Shown: positions 9,093 through 16,744 of the stretch, one piece after another
Layout: each line of letters begins with the position of its first letter
Position numbering within the stretch: the stretch's first letter is position 1
NCBI RefSeq assembly: GCF_028737195.1
Contig: NZ_JAQZAJ010000010.1
Location: forward strand, 1 to 64,000
DNA from: Pseudovibrio exalbescens
GTDB lineage: Bacteria > Pseudomonadota > Alphaproteobacteria > Rhizobiales > Stappiaceae
DNA: 64,000 nucleotides
Reading direction: 5' to 3'
Notes under the pieces: model-generated
Seen by the model: the letters and a program-made list of their open reading frames with translations, nothing else
What the model was told of the DNA's origin: nothing
Database searches by the model: none
Translations under genes and position numbers: made by a program

Positions 9093-10100
9093 TCAGTCGC
9101 GGCCCAAAGCTTCAAGAACACGGATGCGGTACTCAGGTGCCTTGCCTCCGGCTTCCTCAGTAATTTCCTTCCAGGTTTCGGAAACTGTTTCAAGAAACAG
9201 TGCCCGGTCTTCCTCTGGGAAATCCTCAAGGAAGGTCACACCCTGTTCCCCAAGCTTTTCGCGGGCCGCGAGTTCACGCTCATAGTCGCTGGAGTATTCG
9301 TTGGTCCGCTCCCAAAGGTCATCTGCGGCTTTTGTCAATGCAGCCTTTTCTTCGTCAGAAAGGGCATTCCATTTGCGCGTTGACATGCCCAGTGTGTAAG
9401 GACCTGCGGCGATTGGGTACAGATAAGCGGCATATCCCGCCGTCTCCTGCAACGAGGCTGTGTGGGCGTACAAAGCGGGGTAGAGAGCGCAGTCAACAAC
9501 GCCCGTTTTCATTGAGATGTACATCTCATTCTGATTGATGATCTGTGCAGAGACCCCAAGCTTTGTGAAGGTCATCACCTGATCGCGGGTCCAAACACGC
9601 AGCTTTTTGCTGCGAAGGTCCGCAAGGGTGCGTACAGGGTCATCGCGGCAGAACACGGAGGCATAGAGCATCGGGATGGCGAGGTTGCCGACCGTTTTAA
9701 CGCCCCACTCGTCGAACTCGCTTTCAAAAATGTCCTGCACAACTGGCAGCGACGCATTCAGTTCCTCAACATTGCCAATGGAGCCCTGCACGAGAACAGC
9801 ACTCAGCGCTGGCGCATCGCGGCCAAGGTAGTTCGCCCAAAGCAGGCTCATGTCAACCACACCCTTCGGCAGGGTGCGAAGCAAGTCAGCGTTTTCAAGT
9901 GTCATGGAGCCGCCGTTGAACAGGCGGATGGAGAGCTCGCCATTGGAGTACTCTTCCACGTCCTTGGCAAACTTGATGAGTTCCTGCGTTTCCGGACGGC
10001 TTTCCGGAAGCGGATTGTTAAAGCGAAGCTCTTTGGCGTTTGCCGAAAAAGCGATGAGACCTGCCGCTGCGGCGGCAAAAAGATACCCGCGTACACGCAT
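9093..10100 (-). CDS. TRAP transporter solute-binding protein (DctP family)
   Basis: This is a 335-residue periplasmic protein with an N-terminal Sec signal peptide ending at about FSANA (residues 18-22). It has the family features KFAKDVEEYSNGELSIRLFNGG and SKKLRVWTRDQVMTFTKLG, where an Arg normally binds the ligand carboxylate. GGAGAG lies nine bases before the ATG. It is the first gene of the dctPQM operon. The conserved Arg suggests a carboxylate ligand, but the specificity is unknown. Confidence 0.88.
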   Translation of the reverse strand: MRVRGYLFAAAAAGLIAFSANAKELRFNNPLPESRPETQELIKFAKDVEEYSNGELSIRLFNGGSMTLENADLLRTLPKGVVDMSLLWANYLGRDAPALSAVLVQGSIGNVEELNASLPVVQDIFESEFDEWGVKTVGNLAIPMLYASVFCRDDPVRTLADLRSKKLRVWTRDQVMTFTKLGVSAQIINQNEMYISMKTGVVDCALYPALYAHTASLQETAGYAAYLYPIAAGPYTLGMSTRKWNALSDEEKAALTKAADDLWERTNEYSSDYERELAAREKLGEQGVTFLEDFPEEDRALFLETVSETWKEITEEAGGKAPEYRIRVLEALGRD

Positions 10101-10380
10101 TTTAGTTTTCTCTCCAACCCCTTTAGAAACCTGACTCGCCTAACGTAAGTCTATGACAATAAATAAATTTTGCCCAAGAGCGGCTAGCACGATCGAGTAT
10201 TCTTAGTATAGTTTTTTTCAGCTATTGGGTACGCATGGCATTCTAAAAACTCAGGCGATTATAGTTTCCTTTTCTATTTGGTAACTTGCAAATAAAACTA
10301 GATGCTAAAATGGGAATTGAGCGGGTATGATATTCTAGATGGTGGCCTTTTGGTGTGCTGAGCTGAGAAAAGTTTTCTTC

Positions 10381-11559
10381 TCAGACGAACTGGCCTGCCG
10401 CATGTCCGGAGGACCATGCCCACTGGAAATTGAAGCCACCAAGGTGGCCGGTAATGTCCACCACTTCGCCGATGAAGAACAGGCCGGGCACGTCTTTAGC
10501 CTCCATGGTTTTGGAGGAAAGGGCCTTCGTGTTCACACCGCCCAGTGTCACTTCTGCAGTGCGATACCCTTCGGTGCCGATGGGCTTTACCCGCCAATTG
10601 TGAATGGCCTCCGCTACTTTATTGAACACCTTGTCAGACTGGTCGGCCAAGCGGCCTGTAAAGCCGTGATGATCGCCGATGAATGTTGCAAGGCGTTTGG
10701 GCAGCACATCGCCCAATAGGGTGCGGATGTCTTGTTTAGGGCTGTTCTGGCGACCGAGCTTGAGGGTTTCAAGCACATTGCCATCAGGCAGCATGTTGAC
10801 GCCAATTTCCTGCCCTTCTTGCCAGTATGAGGAGATTTGCAGGATGGATGGACCGGAAAGGCCGCGATGGGTAAAGAGCATTCCCTCCCGAAACCTTGTC
10901 TTGCCGAAAGAGACCACCGCATCAACTGCAATGCCAGCAAGCTCACTGGTACGCTGTTTGAGCGCTTCGTCAAAGGTGAGAGGCACCAAGGCGGCCCGAG
11001 GTGTCACAAGCGGCAGGTCGAAGCGTTTGGCAAGGTCATAGCCAAAGCTGGTTGCCCCGATCTTGGGGATTGACGGACCACCCGTTGCAACCACCAAGGA
11101 TTGGCAGCGTAACGCACCCTTGTCCGTGGCTACGCTGAAAAGTTCATCGGGTTTGTTGATTTCGCCGATCTTGGTGGAGAGTTGCACCTTCACACCCGCT
11201 CGTTCGCATTCTGACAGCAGCATGGAGATGATGTCTTTGGCGCTGGTATCGCAAAACAATTGACCCAGTGTCTTCTCGTGCCATGGGATGCGGTAGGAAT
11301 CGACCAGCGCAATAAAGTCTTGCTGGGTGTAACGCTTCAGTGCGGAAACGCAAAACCTCGGGTTCTCGCCCAAGAAGTTGGCTGGCGAGGTGTGCAGGTT
11401 GGTGAAGTTGCAACGCCCGCCGCCTGAAATGCGAATTTTCTCTGCTGGCTTGCTGGAATGGTCAAGCACCAGCGTCTTGCGGCCGCGTTTTCCGGCCTCA
11501 ATGGCACACATCAGGCCAGCAGCACCGGCACCCAGAACGATCACGTCAAAGTCTTGCAT
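10381..11559 (-). CDS. HI0933/BaiN-family FAD-dependent oxidoreductase
   Basis: This 392-residue flavoprotein begins with the dinucleotide-binding motif VIVLGAGAAGLMCAIEAGKRG and has RISGGGRCNFTN near residues 45-56, the family hallmark. It ends with LFFIGEVVDITGHLGGFNFQ, the second FAD-contacting segment. Members of this family (YhiN, BaiN) are soluble flavoproteins. BaiN reduces bile-acid intermediates in gut clostridia, but that function should not be assumed here. It is monocistronic, with a related TIGR03862-type paralogue at 14023-15231. Confidence 0.85.
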   Translation of the reverse strand: MQDFDVIVLGAGAAGLMCAIEAGKRGRKTLVLDHSSKPAEKIRISGGGRCNFTNLHTSPANFLGENPRFCVSALKRYTQQDFIALVDSYRIPWHEKTLGQLFCDTSAKDIISMLLSECERAGVKVQLSTKIGEINKPDELFSVATDKGALRCQSLVVATGGPSIPKIGATSFGYDLAKRFDLPLVTPRAALVPLTFDEALKQRTSELAGIAVDAVVSFGKTRFREGMLFTHRGLSGPSILQISSYWQEGQEIGVNMLPDGNVLETLKLGRQNSPKQDIRTLLGDVLPKRLATFIGDHHGFTGRLADQSDKVFNKVAEAIHNWRVKPIGTEGYRTAEVTLGGVNTKALSSKTMEAKDVPGLFFIGEVVDITGHLGGFNFQWAWSSGHAAGQFV

Positions 11560-11616
11560 CCGCGCGTTATGACAGGTTTTGCAAACAGGTCAAACGCAAA
11601 TACTGAGCTCTAAACA

Positions 11617-11649
11617 AGCTGGAGGAAGAAACCGCATCTCCCTCCAGCT
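11617..11649 (-). terminator. Weak hairpin downstream of the orphan TRAP binding-protein gene
   Basis: The stem AGCTGGAGG/CCTCCAGCT (9 bp) lies just after the stop of the minus-strand gene at 11669. No U-run follows on the minus strand, so termination is uncertain. Confidence 0.4.
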
Positions 11650-11668
11650 GTCCTGAGCAGGCGATGTT

Positions 11669-12757
11669 TTAGACACCCCATACCGTGGCGCGGTCAGTGT
11701 ACAGGCGGCCTTCCATGCCTTTGGTGTAAAGGGCGCAGGCTTTCATGTATTCCAGATAGGCCTCGTGGATCTTCAGGGACATGGCATCATTGCCAGGGTA
11801 GTCGGCAATCACCTCTTTTGCGGCTGCGCCAAGAGCGCTGACCACATCATCAGGGAACGCAGAAATGATGGCACCTTGTTCTATCAGGGCTGGCAGCAAC
11901 TTGGTGTTGTTGTACCGAAACTCTGAGGTGGTGGATTCTGCTTGTGCAGTTGCCGCATTGTCCAACACCGTTTTCAAATGCGGGCTCATGTTTTCATATA
12001 GATTCTGGTTCACGATCATCTCAAGGCCCGGCCCTGGCTCGTGAAAAGCTGGCAGATAGTAGTAGGGGGCAACCTTCGCAAAGCCCAGTGCCATGTCATT
12101 CCATGGTCCCACGAACTCTGCAGCATCAACCACACCAGACTGCAGTGCGGAGTAGATTTCCGGCGGTGGCGTCAGGACCGTGGTCACGCCCAGTTTTCGC
12201 ATGATGTCGCCGCCAAGGCCTGCAATGCGCATCTTCAGGCCCACCAGATCGTCTAGGGTGGTAATCTCCTTCTTGAACCAACCAGCTGCCTGCACGCCAG
12301 AGGACCCTGCATAGAACGGCTTTACGCCGTGCGGCGCGTATGCTTCGTCCCAGAGCGCTTGGCCCCCGCCGAAGCGAACCCATGCGGACAGCTCTTCCGC
12401 GTCGAGGCCGTAAGGCATGGAAGTGAAGTACATGGTGGAGCGCACCTGTCCCACCTGGTAGTAGGGCGCATTGTGGCCAATATCTGCAGCGCCACTGGCG
12501 ACGGCTGAGAAAACTTCGAATGGGGGCACAAGTTCCCCACCGCCGTAGTAGGTGATTTCAATCTTGCCGTCGGACAGTGCTTCAATGCGTTTGGCAAGTT
12601 GTTCGGCAGAGGTGCCTACACCCGGAAAGCCTTTTGGGAAGGCACCCACCAGCTTCAGTTTTAGCGTGGCATTGGCAAGTGCCGGTGCGGTGAGGCTCCC
12701 TGCACCCAACACAGCACCGGTTGCGCCTGCAGTTTTCAGAAAGTCGCGACGTTTCAT
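11669..12757 (-). CDS. TRAP solute-binding protein, TAT-exported, orphan
   Basis: This 362-residue DctP-fold protein has a twin-arginine signal (MKRRDFLKTAGATGAVLGAG) followed by an Ala-rich hydrophobic stretch ending near residue 28. It belongs to the TakP-like group by the segments GKIEITYYGGGELVPPFEVF, VGLKMRIAGLGGDIMRKLGV and VVDAAEFVGPWNDM. In TakP these bind alpha-keto acids with a metal ion. No DctQ/DctM gene accompanies it; the adjacent partner is a TetR regulator. It must use permeases encoded elsewhere or act as a sensor. The gene has a recognisable promoter and operator at 12834-12854. Confidence 0.87.
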   Translation of the reverse strand: MKRRDFLKTAGATGAVLGAGSLTAPALANATLKLKLVGAFPKGFPGVGTSAEQLAKRIEALSDGKIEITYYGGGELVPPFEVFSAVASGAADIGHNAPYYQVGQVRSTMYFTSMPYGLDAEELSAWVRFGGGQALWDEAYAPHGVKPFYAGSSGVQAAGWFKKEITTLDDLVGLKMRIAGLGGDIMRKLGVTTVLTPPPEIYSALQSGVVDAAEFVGPWNDMALGFAKVAPYYYLPAFHEPGPGLEMIVNQNLYENMSPHLKTVLDNAATAQAESTTSEFRYNNTKLLPALIEQGAIISAFPDDVVSALGAAAKEVIADYPGNDAMSLKIHEAYLEYMKACALYTKGMEGRLYTDRATVWGV

Positions 12758-12833
12758 GGTCTCCCCCCACGTTGATCTCTGACGGCCTTAATGGCCTTGA
12801 GGGGAGAGTAGCACAGCCTTCGAAAACTGCGAG

Positions 12834-12854
12834 ATTATACCTATAACCTATAGG
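12834..12854 (-). promoter_or_regulatory. Candidate TetR operator abutting a TATAAT -10 box
   Basis: On the minus strand CCTATAGGTTATAGG (12854 to 12840) is a perfect inverted repeat of 6 bp with a 3-bp centre. It is followed without a gap by the hexamer TATAAT (12839 to 12834), upstream of the orphan TRAP binding-protein start at 12757. No good -35 box is seen. The repressor encoded just upstream is the obvious candidate to bind here. The palindrome also overlaps the end of the TetR gene. Confidence 0.55.
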
Positions 12855-13426
12855 GGTTTTTCGGGAAGCTCGTTGACTTCCAAGATCGTCAAAAGCGTGT
12901 CCAGATGCTCCAGGATCTCCGCCGTGTCGAACTCGATGATGTTGAAAATCTGCATGCAACGTATGCCTTCCGTTGAGAAAAACACGAGTGCTGCAAGCTC
13001 GGGATTGTCAGAGTCTTTCAGAATTCGTTCGTAGAGATCCCGATTGTACTGTCGCACCGGGTCGAGCATCGATGGATCTTCACCAATCGCTGCAAGGATG
13101 CCAAAGTTGGGTTTGTGCCCCTTGGAGAGCTTTGCTTTCAGGCCCATCAAGTGGGCCCGGATCAGCTTGTTTGGCAGTTGGTCCTTGGCAACGACCTGTT
13201 CCGCCTCGCTGACGCGCTGTTTTAGTTCCTCTGTGAAATGAGAGACCATTGCAGCAATCAATGCATTTTTGGAGGGAAAGTTGTAAAGCAGGCCGCCTTT
13301 TGAAATCCCGGCGCGTTTTGCTACCTCTTCCAGAGAAAAGACCCCGTTTCCTTGTTCAGAAACCAGCTCGATGGCAGCATCCAGTATCATACGGCGGGTA
13401 TTTTGTGTTCTTGGTGGGCGCCCCAC
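12848..13426 (-). CDS. TetR/AcrR family transcriptional regulator
   Basis: This 192-residue protein has an N-terminal helix-turn-helix of the TetR type: TRRMILDAAIELVSEQG (helix 1), FSLEEVAKRAGISKGGLLYNFPSK (helices 2-3 and the Tyr-Asn-Phe cap). The C-terminal ligand domain (about residues 75-192) resembles the TetR_C family in which the ligand is often unknown. It lies upstream of, and in the same direction as, the orphan TRAP binding-protein gene, suggesting that it controls that gene. The stop codon overlaps the candidate operator. Confidence 0.88.
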   Translation of the reverse strand: MGRPPRTQNTRRMILDAAIELVSEQGNGVFSLEEVAKRAGISKGGLLYNFPSKNALIAAMVSHFTEELKQRVSEAEQVVAKDQLPNKLIRAHLMGLKAKLSKGHKPNFGILAAIGEDPSMLDPVRQYNRDLYERILKDSDNPELAALVFFSTEGIRCMQIFNIIEFDTAEILEHLDTLLTILEVNELPEKPL

Positions 13427-13870
13427 GTAAATCTCCGACAGCTATGGTGAATCGACTTCTTCACGATAACGAGGTCCATGAACCACTGTAAACACAACAG
13501 TTCGAAGCGAAGCTGGATAACAAAGCGCAGGGGGCAAAATGGTGTGCACACTAGTTTCCTAGAGGAAGTGGGATATCAGCCGTTCAGGCGCATAATATCA
13601 TCGGCGATCTGCCGCAAATTTCACTGGCTCTGATCATGGCCTACGAAAGTCGATGCGACACTTTGGAGGCTCTGGACACATTTTAGCCTCATTATTTGCA
13701 CGCAAAAGCCCAGATTTAAATTTAGCCATGTAACTGTCTTCGGGAAATTGCTTCGGCCTTACTTTAAGGACGGGGCCAGTCCCGTTGATAATAATTCAGC
13801 GCGGCAACGCGTCATCAATAACAGTCCCAAAAAAGGGGCGGGCCGGCTCGATCGGCGCAAAATGAGGCTT
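13427..13870. other. Intergenic region between the TetR gene and the candidate sRNA
   Basis: No supported gene is seen. A 12-bp palindrome TTCCTAGAGGAA lies near 13556-13567; its role is unknown. Promoters of the TetR gene (minus) and of the candidate sRNA (plus) are expected here, but I could not assign -35/-10 boxes. Confidence 0.4.
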
Positions 13871-14006
13871 GAAGGAAGTGGTTCTCCTTCGTTGTCTCGC
13901 TGCGGGCAAGAGTTGCCCTCCACACAGCAGATCACATGCCTCCCAAGTGATCTGCCTTGTTCGCAGACCATGGCACCGGAAACTCCCGTCCGGTGCTTTT
14001 TCTTTT
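13871..14006 (+). ncRNA. Candidate small RNA with four hairpins and an anti-Shine-Dalgarno loop
   Basis: Four stem-loops follow one another. They are GAAGGA/TCCTTC (13871-13890), GGGCAA/TTGCCC (13904-13918), GCAGATCAC/GTGATCTGC (13927-13955) with loop ATGCCTCCCAA, and GCACCGGA/TCCGGTGC (13973-13996) followed by TTTTTCTTTTT. The last is a plus-strand Rho-independent terminator, yet no plus-strand coding gene precedes it and the reverse strand lacks a T-run. The third loop contains GCCTCCC, complementary to ribosome binding sites. This resembles alphaproteobacterial trans-acting sRNAs that expose CCUCC loops, such as the alpha-r14 type. The 5' end is uncertain. Confidence 0.6.
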
Positions 14007-14022
14007 TCCGGATCGGCTTATC

Positions 14023-15231
14023 TCACTGTGTTCTCAAATAGGCTTCTATGCCAGACGCAGCAGCCGCTGCGGTGGCGAATACACCTTGCAGCAAGTAGCC
14101 ACCGGTCGGTGCTTCCCAGTTCAACATTTCTCCACATGCGAACACGCCAGGCTTCTTTTTCAGCATGAAGGCGGCGTTGATCTCATCAAAATGAAGACCT
14201 CCTCCGGATGAGATCGCGCGATCTATCGGGCGAGGGGCCGCGAGTGTCAGCGGTAACGCCTTTATGCGCTTGGCAAGCAGGTGTGGGTCTGATGGCACCT
14301 CTCCCGCTTCGCGCAGTAGCGCTACAGCCAAAGATGAAAGATTGACCGACTTTCGCAAATGGTTTGAAAAGCTGTTTTTCCCGCGCGGCTTTTGCAGTTT
14401 TGCGACTATAGCGCCTTCGGTCAGGTCTGGCTTCAGGTCCAGCAACAGCTCCGTTTTGCCGCTCAGCGAAATAGCTTCCCTGATCTCGGCGGAAAGCGCA
14501 TAGATACCGCCTCCTTCAACACCAGTAGCGTCAATCATGATCTCGCCGGTGATCCTCCGCCTCTGATGGGTCAGGCCGATCTTTTTCAAGGGATGACCAG
14601 AGAACTTTGCTTGAAAATACTCGGAGAATTGAACCTCAAAGCCGCAATTGGACGGAACGAGCGGCGCGCTCTGAATCCCTTCTCTGGCGAAAGGCTCCAG
14701 CCAGTCCCCTTTTGAGCCGAGGCGCGCCCAAGAGCCACCGCCCAATGCCAGTAGCGTCGCGTCGCTGGAAACAACATGTTCAGTGCCATCAGAGTCGGTC
14801 GCTAGAAATGAGCTACCTTCAGCAAAACTTTTCCAAGTCCAACCAAGTTTGAAGTTCACACCCTGCGCGTTGAGGCGTCTTAGCCACAAACGCAACAAGG
14901 GAGAGGCCTTGAAACTGACGGGAAATACCCGACCACTTGATCCAATAAACGTCTCCTCGCCAAGCTCAGTACACCACTGCTGTAGCGCAGCCGGAGGGAA
15001 AGCTTCAATCGAATGAAGCAGTTGAGGCTCCTGCGGCCGGTAGCGGGTGAGGAACTGCTCCAACGGTTCGCTGTGGGTAATGTTCAAGCCGCCGCGTCCG
15101 GCAAGCAAAAACTTACGAGCGACAGATGGCATGCGGTCATAGACCACGACGTTAAAGCCTTTGGCGCTCAGTTGCTCGGCAGCAAACAGGCCGCCGGGAC
15201 CCGCTCCGATGATGGATATGGTTTGTGGCAC
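14023..15231 (-). CDS. TIGR03862-type flavoprotein (HI0933 superfamily)
   Basis: This 402-residue protein begins SIIGAGPGGLFAAEQLSAKG (FAD-binding Rossmann motif) and has RKFLLAGRGGLNITHSEP, the variant family signature. It ends with GVFACGEMLNWEAPTGGYLLQG. Members belong to the same superfamily as the protein at 10381-11559 but form a separate group whose reaction is unknown. It stands alone, convergent with the candidate sRNA. Confidence 0.83.
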   Translation of the reverse strand: MPQTISIIGAGPGGLFAAEQLSAKGFNVVVYDRMPSVARKFLLAGRGGLNITHSEPLEQFLTRYRPQEPQLLHSIEAFPPAALQQWCTELGEETFIGSSGRVFPVSFKASPLLRLWLRRLNAQGVNFKLGWTWKSFAEGSSFLATDSDGTEHVVSSDATLLALGGGSWARLGSKGDWLEPFAREGIQSAPLVPSNCGFEVQFSEYFQAKFSGHPLKKIGLTHQRRRITGEIMIDATGVEGGGIYALSAEIREAISLSGKTELLLDLKPDLTEGAIVAKLQKPRGKNSFSNHLRKSVNLSSLAVALLREAGEVPSDPHLLAKRIKALPLTLAAPRPIDRAISSGGGLHFDEINAAFMLKKKPGVFACGEMLNWEAPTGGYLLQGVFATAAAAASGIEAYLRTQ

Positions 15232-15730
15232 AGGTCACTCATCTTCTCAGGAGGTTGTCTTGGCCTACTGCGCTAGTTTGTTTTGGATGGAAAATCAACA
15301 GCGTGTGAGGCGTATGAACTGGCAAAGCCTAAAGGCAAACGAAGAAGATCCTACCGTTTTTTACGAGGCAGCCAGTTTCTCCTGCAACTTACCCGAGATG
15401 TTTGTGATGAAGTTGTATGCATATTGCAAAAAATCTAGTCAGAAAAGTGTCCTATAATGAGAAAATTAGACCTTTGGTCAAATTCAACTCAAAAGTAAAG
15501 CTATATTTTTTGATGTTATGGTTAATGGATATTAATAGTATCACTCGACATGGTGAACAAATTCTTTATACTTACTGGAAAATTGGATGAGTTATTTAGT
15601 AGTGTGCTGCATCCAGATACATGAGCAACAGCGAAGGTGTTGAGCGGGGACCGTGACATGCGGATGTGTTCAGCAACATTTCGGGCATCAGAAGTTTAGT
15701 GGTGTTTGACGCGAAACAGTGAGGGCGTTG
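15232..15730. other. 499-bp AT-rich intergenic region upstream of the rpfF-like gene
   Basis: No gene is supported. The central part (about 15420-15600) is markedly A+T-rich compared with its neighbours. The promoter of the rpfF-like gene should lie here. A ribosome binding site GAGGG at 15721-15725 precedes ATG 15731 by five bases. Confidence 0.5.
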
Positions 15731-16735
15731 ATGTCTGATAAAGTTGAATGGAAAACAATAGAAACCGGTGCGAACTTTGCCAGTGCGTCTGGCCTGACCG
15801 CTTCGGGAAAAACGGAAACGGAGTTTTCCCGTCAGGAGAACGCTTCCGTGGCCGAAGTTTCACTCTCCAAGAAGTTCGCGTCGGTCCATCTCGAAAGCCT
15901 GGACCTTGAGTATGACGAGGATACCAAGGCGCTTTGGGTGTTTATGAAGGGCCGCGGTCGCCCTTGTTTCTCACCGGAGTTGCTCGGTGATCTGGCGGGC
16001 GCTCAAGTGGTCATCAAGCGATTGTATGAGACCTACAAGCGCGCAATGCCAGAGCCAATTCGCTACAACGTAATCGCATCCCGGAACCCTCACATTTACA
16101 ACCTGGGTGGCGATCTCGGTCTTTTCATTGATCTCATCAAGAGGGGAGATCGCTCTGCCCTTGAAAAGTATGCCGTTGACTGCATCGATGTGGTCTATGG
16201 CAATGCTGTATCGCTTGATCTGCCGTACATCACGATTGGTCTTGTACAGGGTGATGCACTTGGTGGCGGGTTTGAAACGGCTCTGTCCTGCGATGTTATC
16301 ATCGCAGAGCGACAGGCAAAGTTCGGCCTTCCGGAAGTACTGTTCAACCTGTTCCCGGGAATGGGGGCCTACAGCTTTTTGTGCCGAAAGGTTGATGGCC
16401 ATCGCGCAGAAGAGATGATGTTGAGTGGCCGTCTTTACAGCGCCGAAGAGCTACAGGAGCTGGGCCTCGTCGACCTCGTGGTAGACGAGGGGCAGGGCGT
16501 CGCCGCCACGCAGGATTACATCCAGAAAAACGGGCGCAAATACAATGCCCACTCCGCGATCTATCGCAGTGGCCGCGCCGTTCAAGCGATTACCTACAAA
16601 GAGCTGCGGCAAGTGGTCGACATCTGGGTTGAAGCCGCCATGCAGTTGTCGCCCTCAGACCTTCGCAAGATGGAGCGTCTCACCAAGGCGCAAAATCGTT
16701 TCGAAAGCGGTGGCCGTGGGACTCTGGCGCTTTAA
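15731..16735 (+). CDS. rpfF: DSF synthase, RpfF-like crotonase
   Basis: This 334-residue crotonase-fold enzyme resembles Xanthomonas RpfF along its whole core. Matching segments are GRPCFSPEL, NLGGDLGLFIDLIKRGDR, LVQGDALGGGFETALSCDVIIAE, GLPEVLFNLFPGMGAYSF and LYSAEEL, then GLVDLVV. The two catalytic glutamates of RpfF (Glu141 and Glu161) correspond to Glu182 and Glu202, with the same 20-residue spacing. RpfF makes cis-2-unsaturated fatty acids, the diffusible signal factors, from acyl-ACP by combined dehydratase and thioesterase action. An N-terminal extension of about 40 residues is Ser/Thr-rich and not in Xanthomonas RpfF. The gene converges on an RpfC-like kinase 9 bp away, as in Xanthomonas, which makes plain enoyl-CoA hydratase unlikely. 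ATG 15731 is chosen over the in-frame GTG at 15719 by its ribosome binding site. Confidence 0.85.
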   Translation: MSDKVEWKTIETGANFASASGLTASGKTETEFSRQENASVAEVSLSKKFASVHLESLDLEYDEDTKALWVFMKGRGRPCFSPELLGDLAGAQVVIKRLYETYKRAMPEPIRYNVIASRNPHIYNLGGDLGLFIDLIKRGDRSALEKYAVDCIDVVYGNAVSLDLPYITIGLVQGDALGGGFETALSCDVIIAERQAKFGLPEVLFNLFPGMGAYSFLCRKVDGHRAEEMMLSGRLYSAEELQELGLVDLVVDEGQGVAATQDYIQKNGRKYNAHSAIYRSGRAVQAITYKELRQVVDIWVEAAMQLSPSDLRKMERLTKAQNRFESGGRGTLAL

Positions 16736-16744
16736 AACGCCAGC

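Noticed and set aside
13748-14041. 97-residue plus-strand reading frame across the candidate sRNA
   Set aside because: It crosses four hairpins and a terminator, has no ribosome binding site and no family resemblance.
15731-16735. Ordinary enoyl-CoA hydratase
   Set aside because: The RpfF-specific segments, both catalytic Glu positions and the neighbouring RpfC-like kinase favour a DSF synthase.
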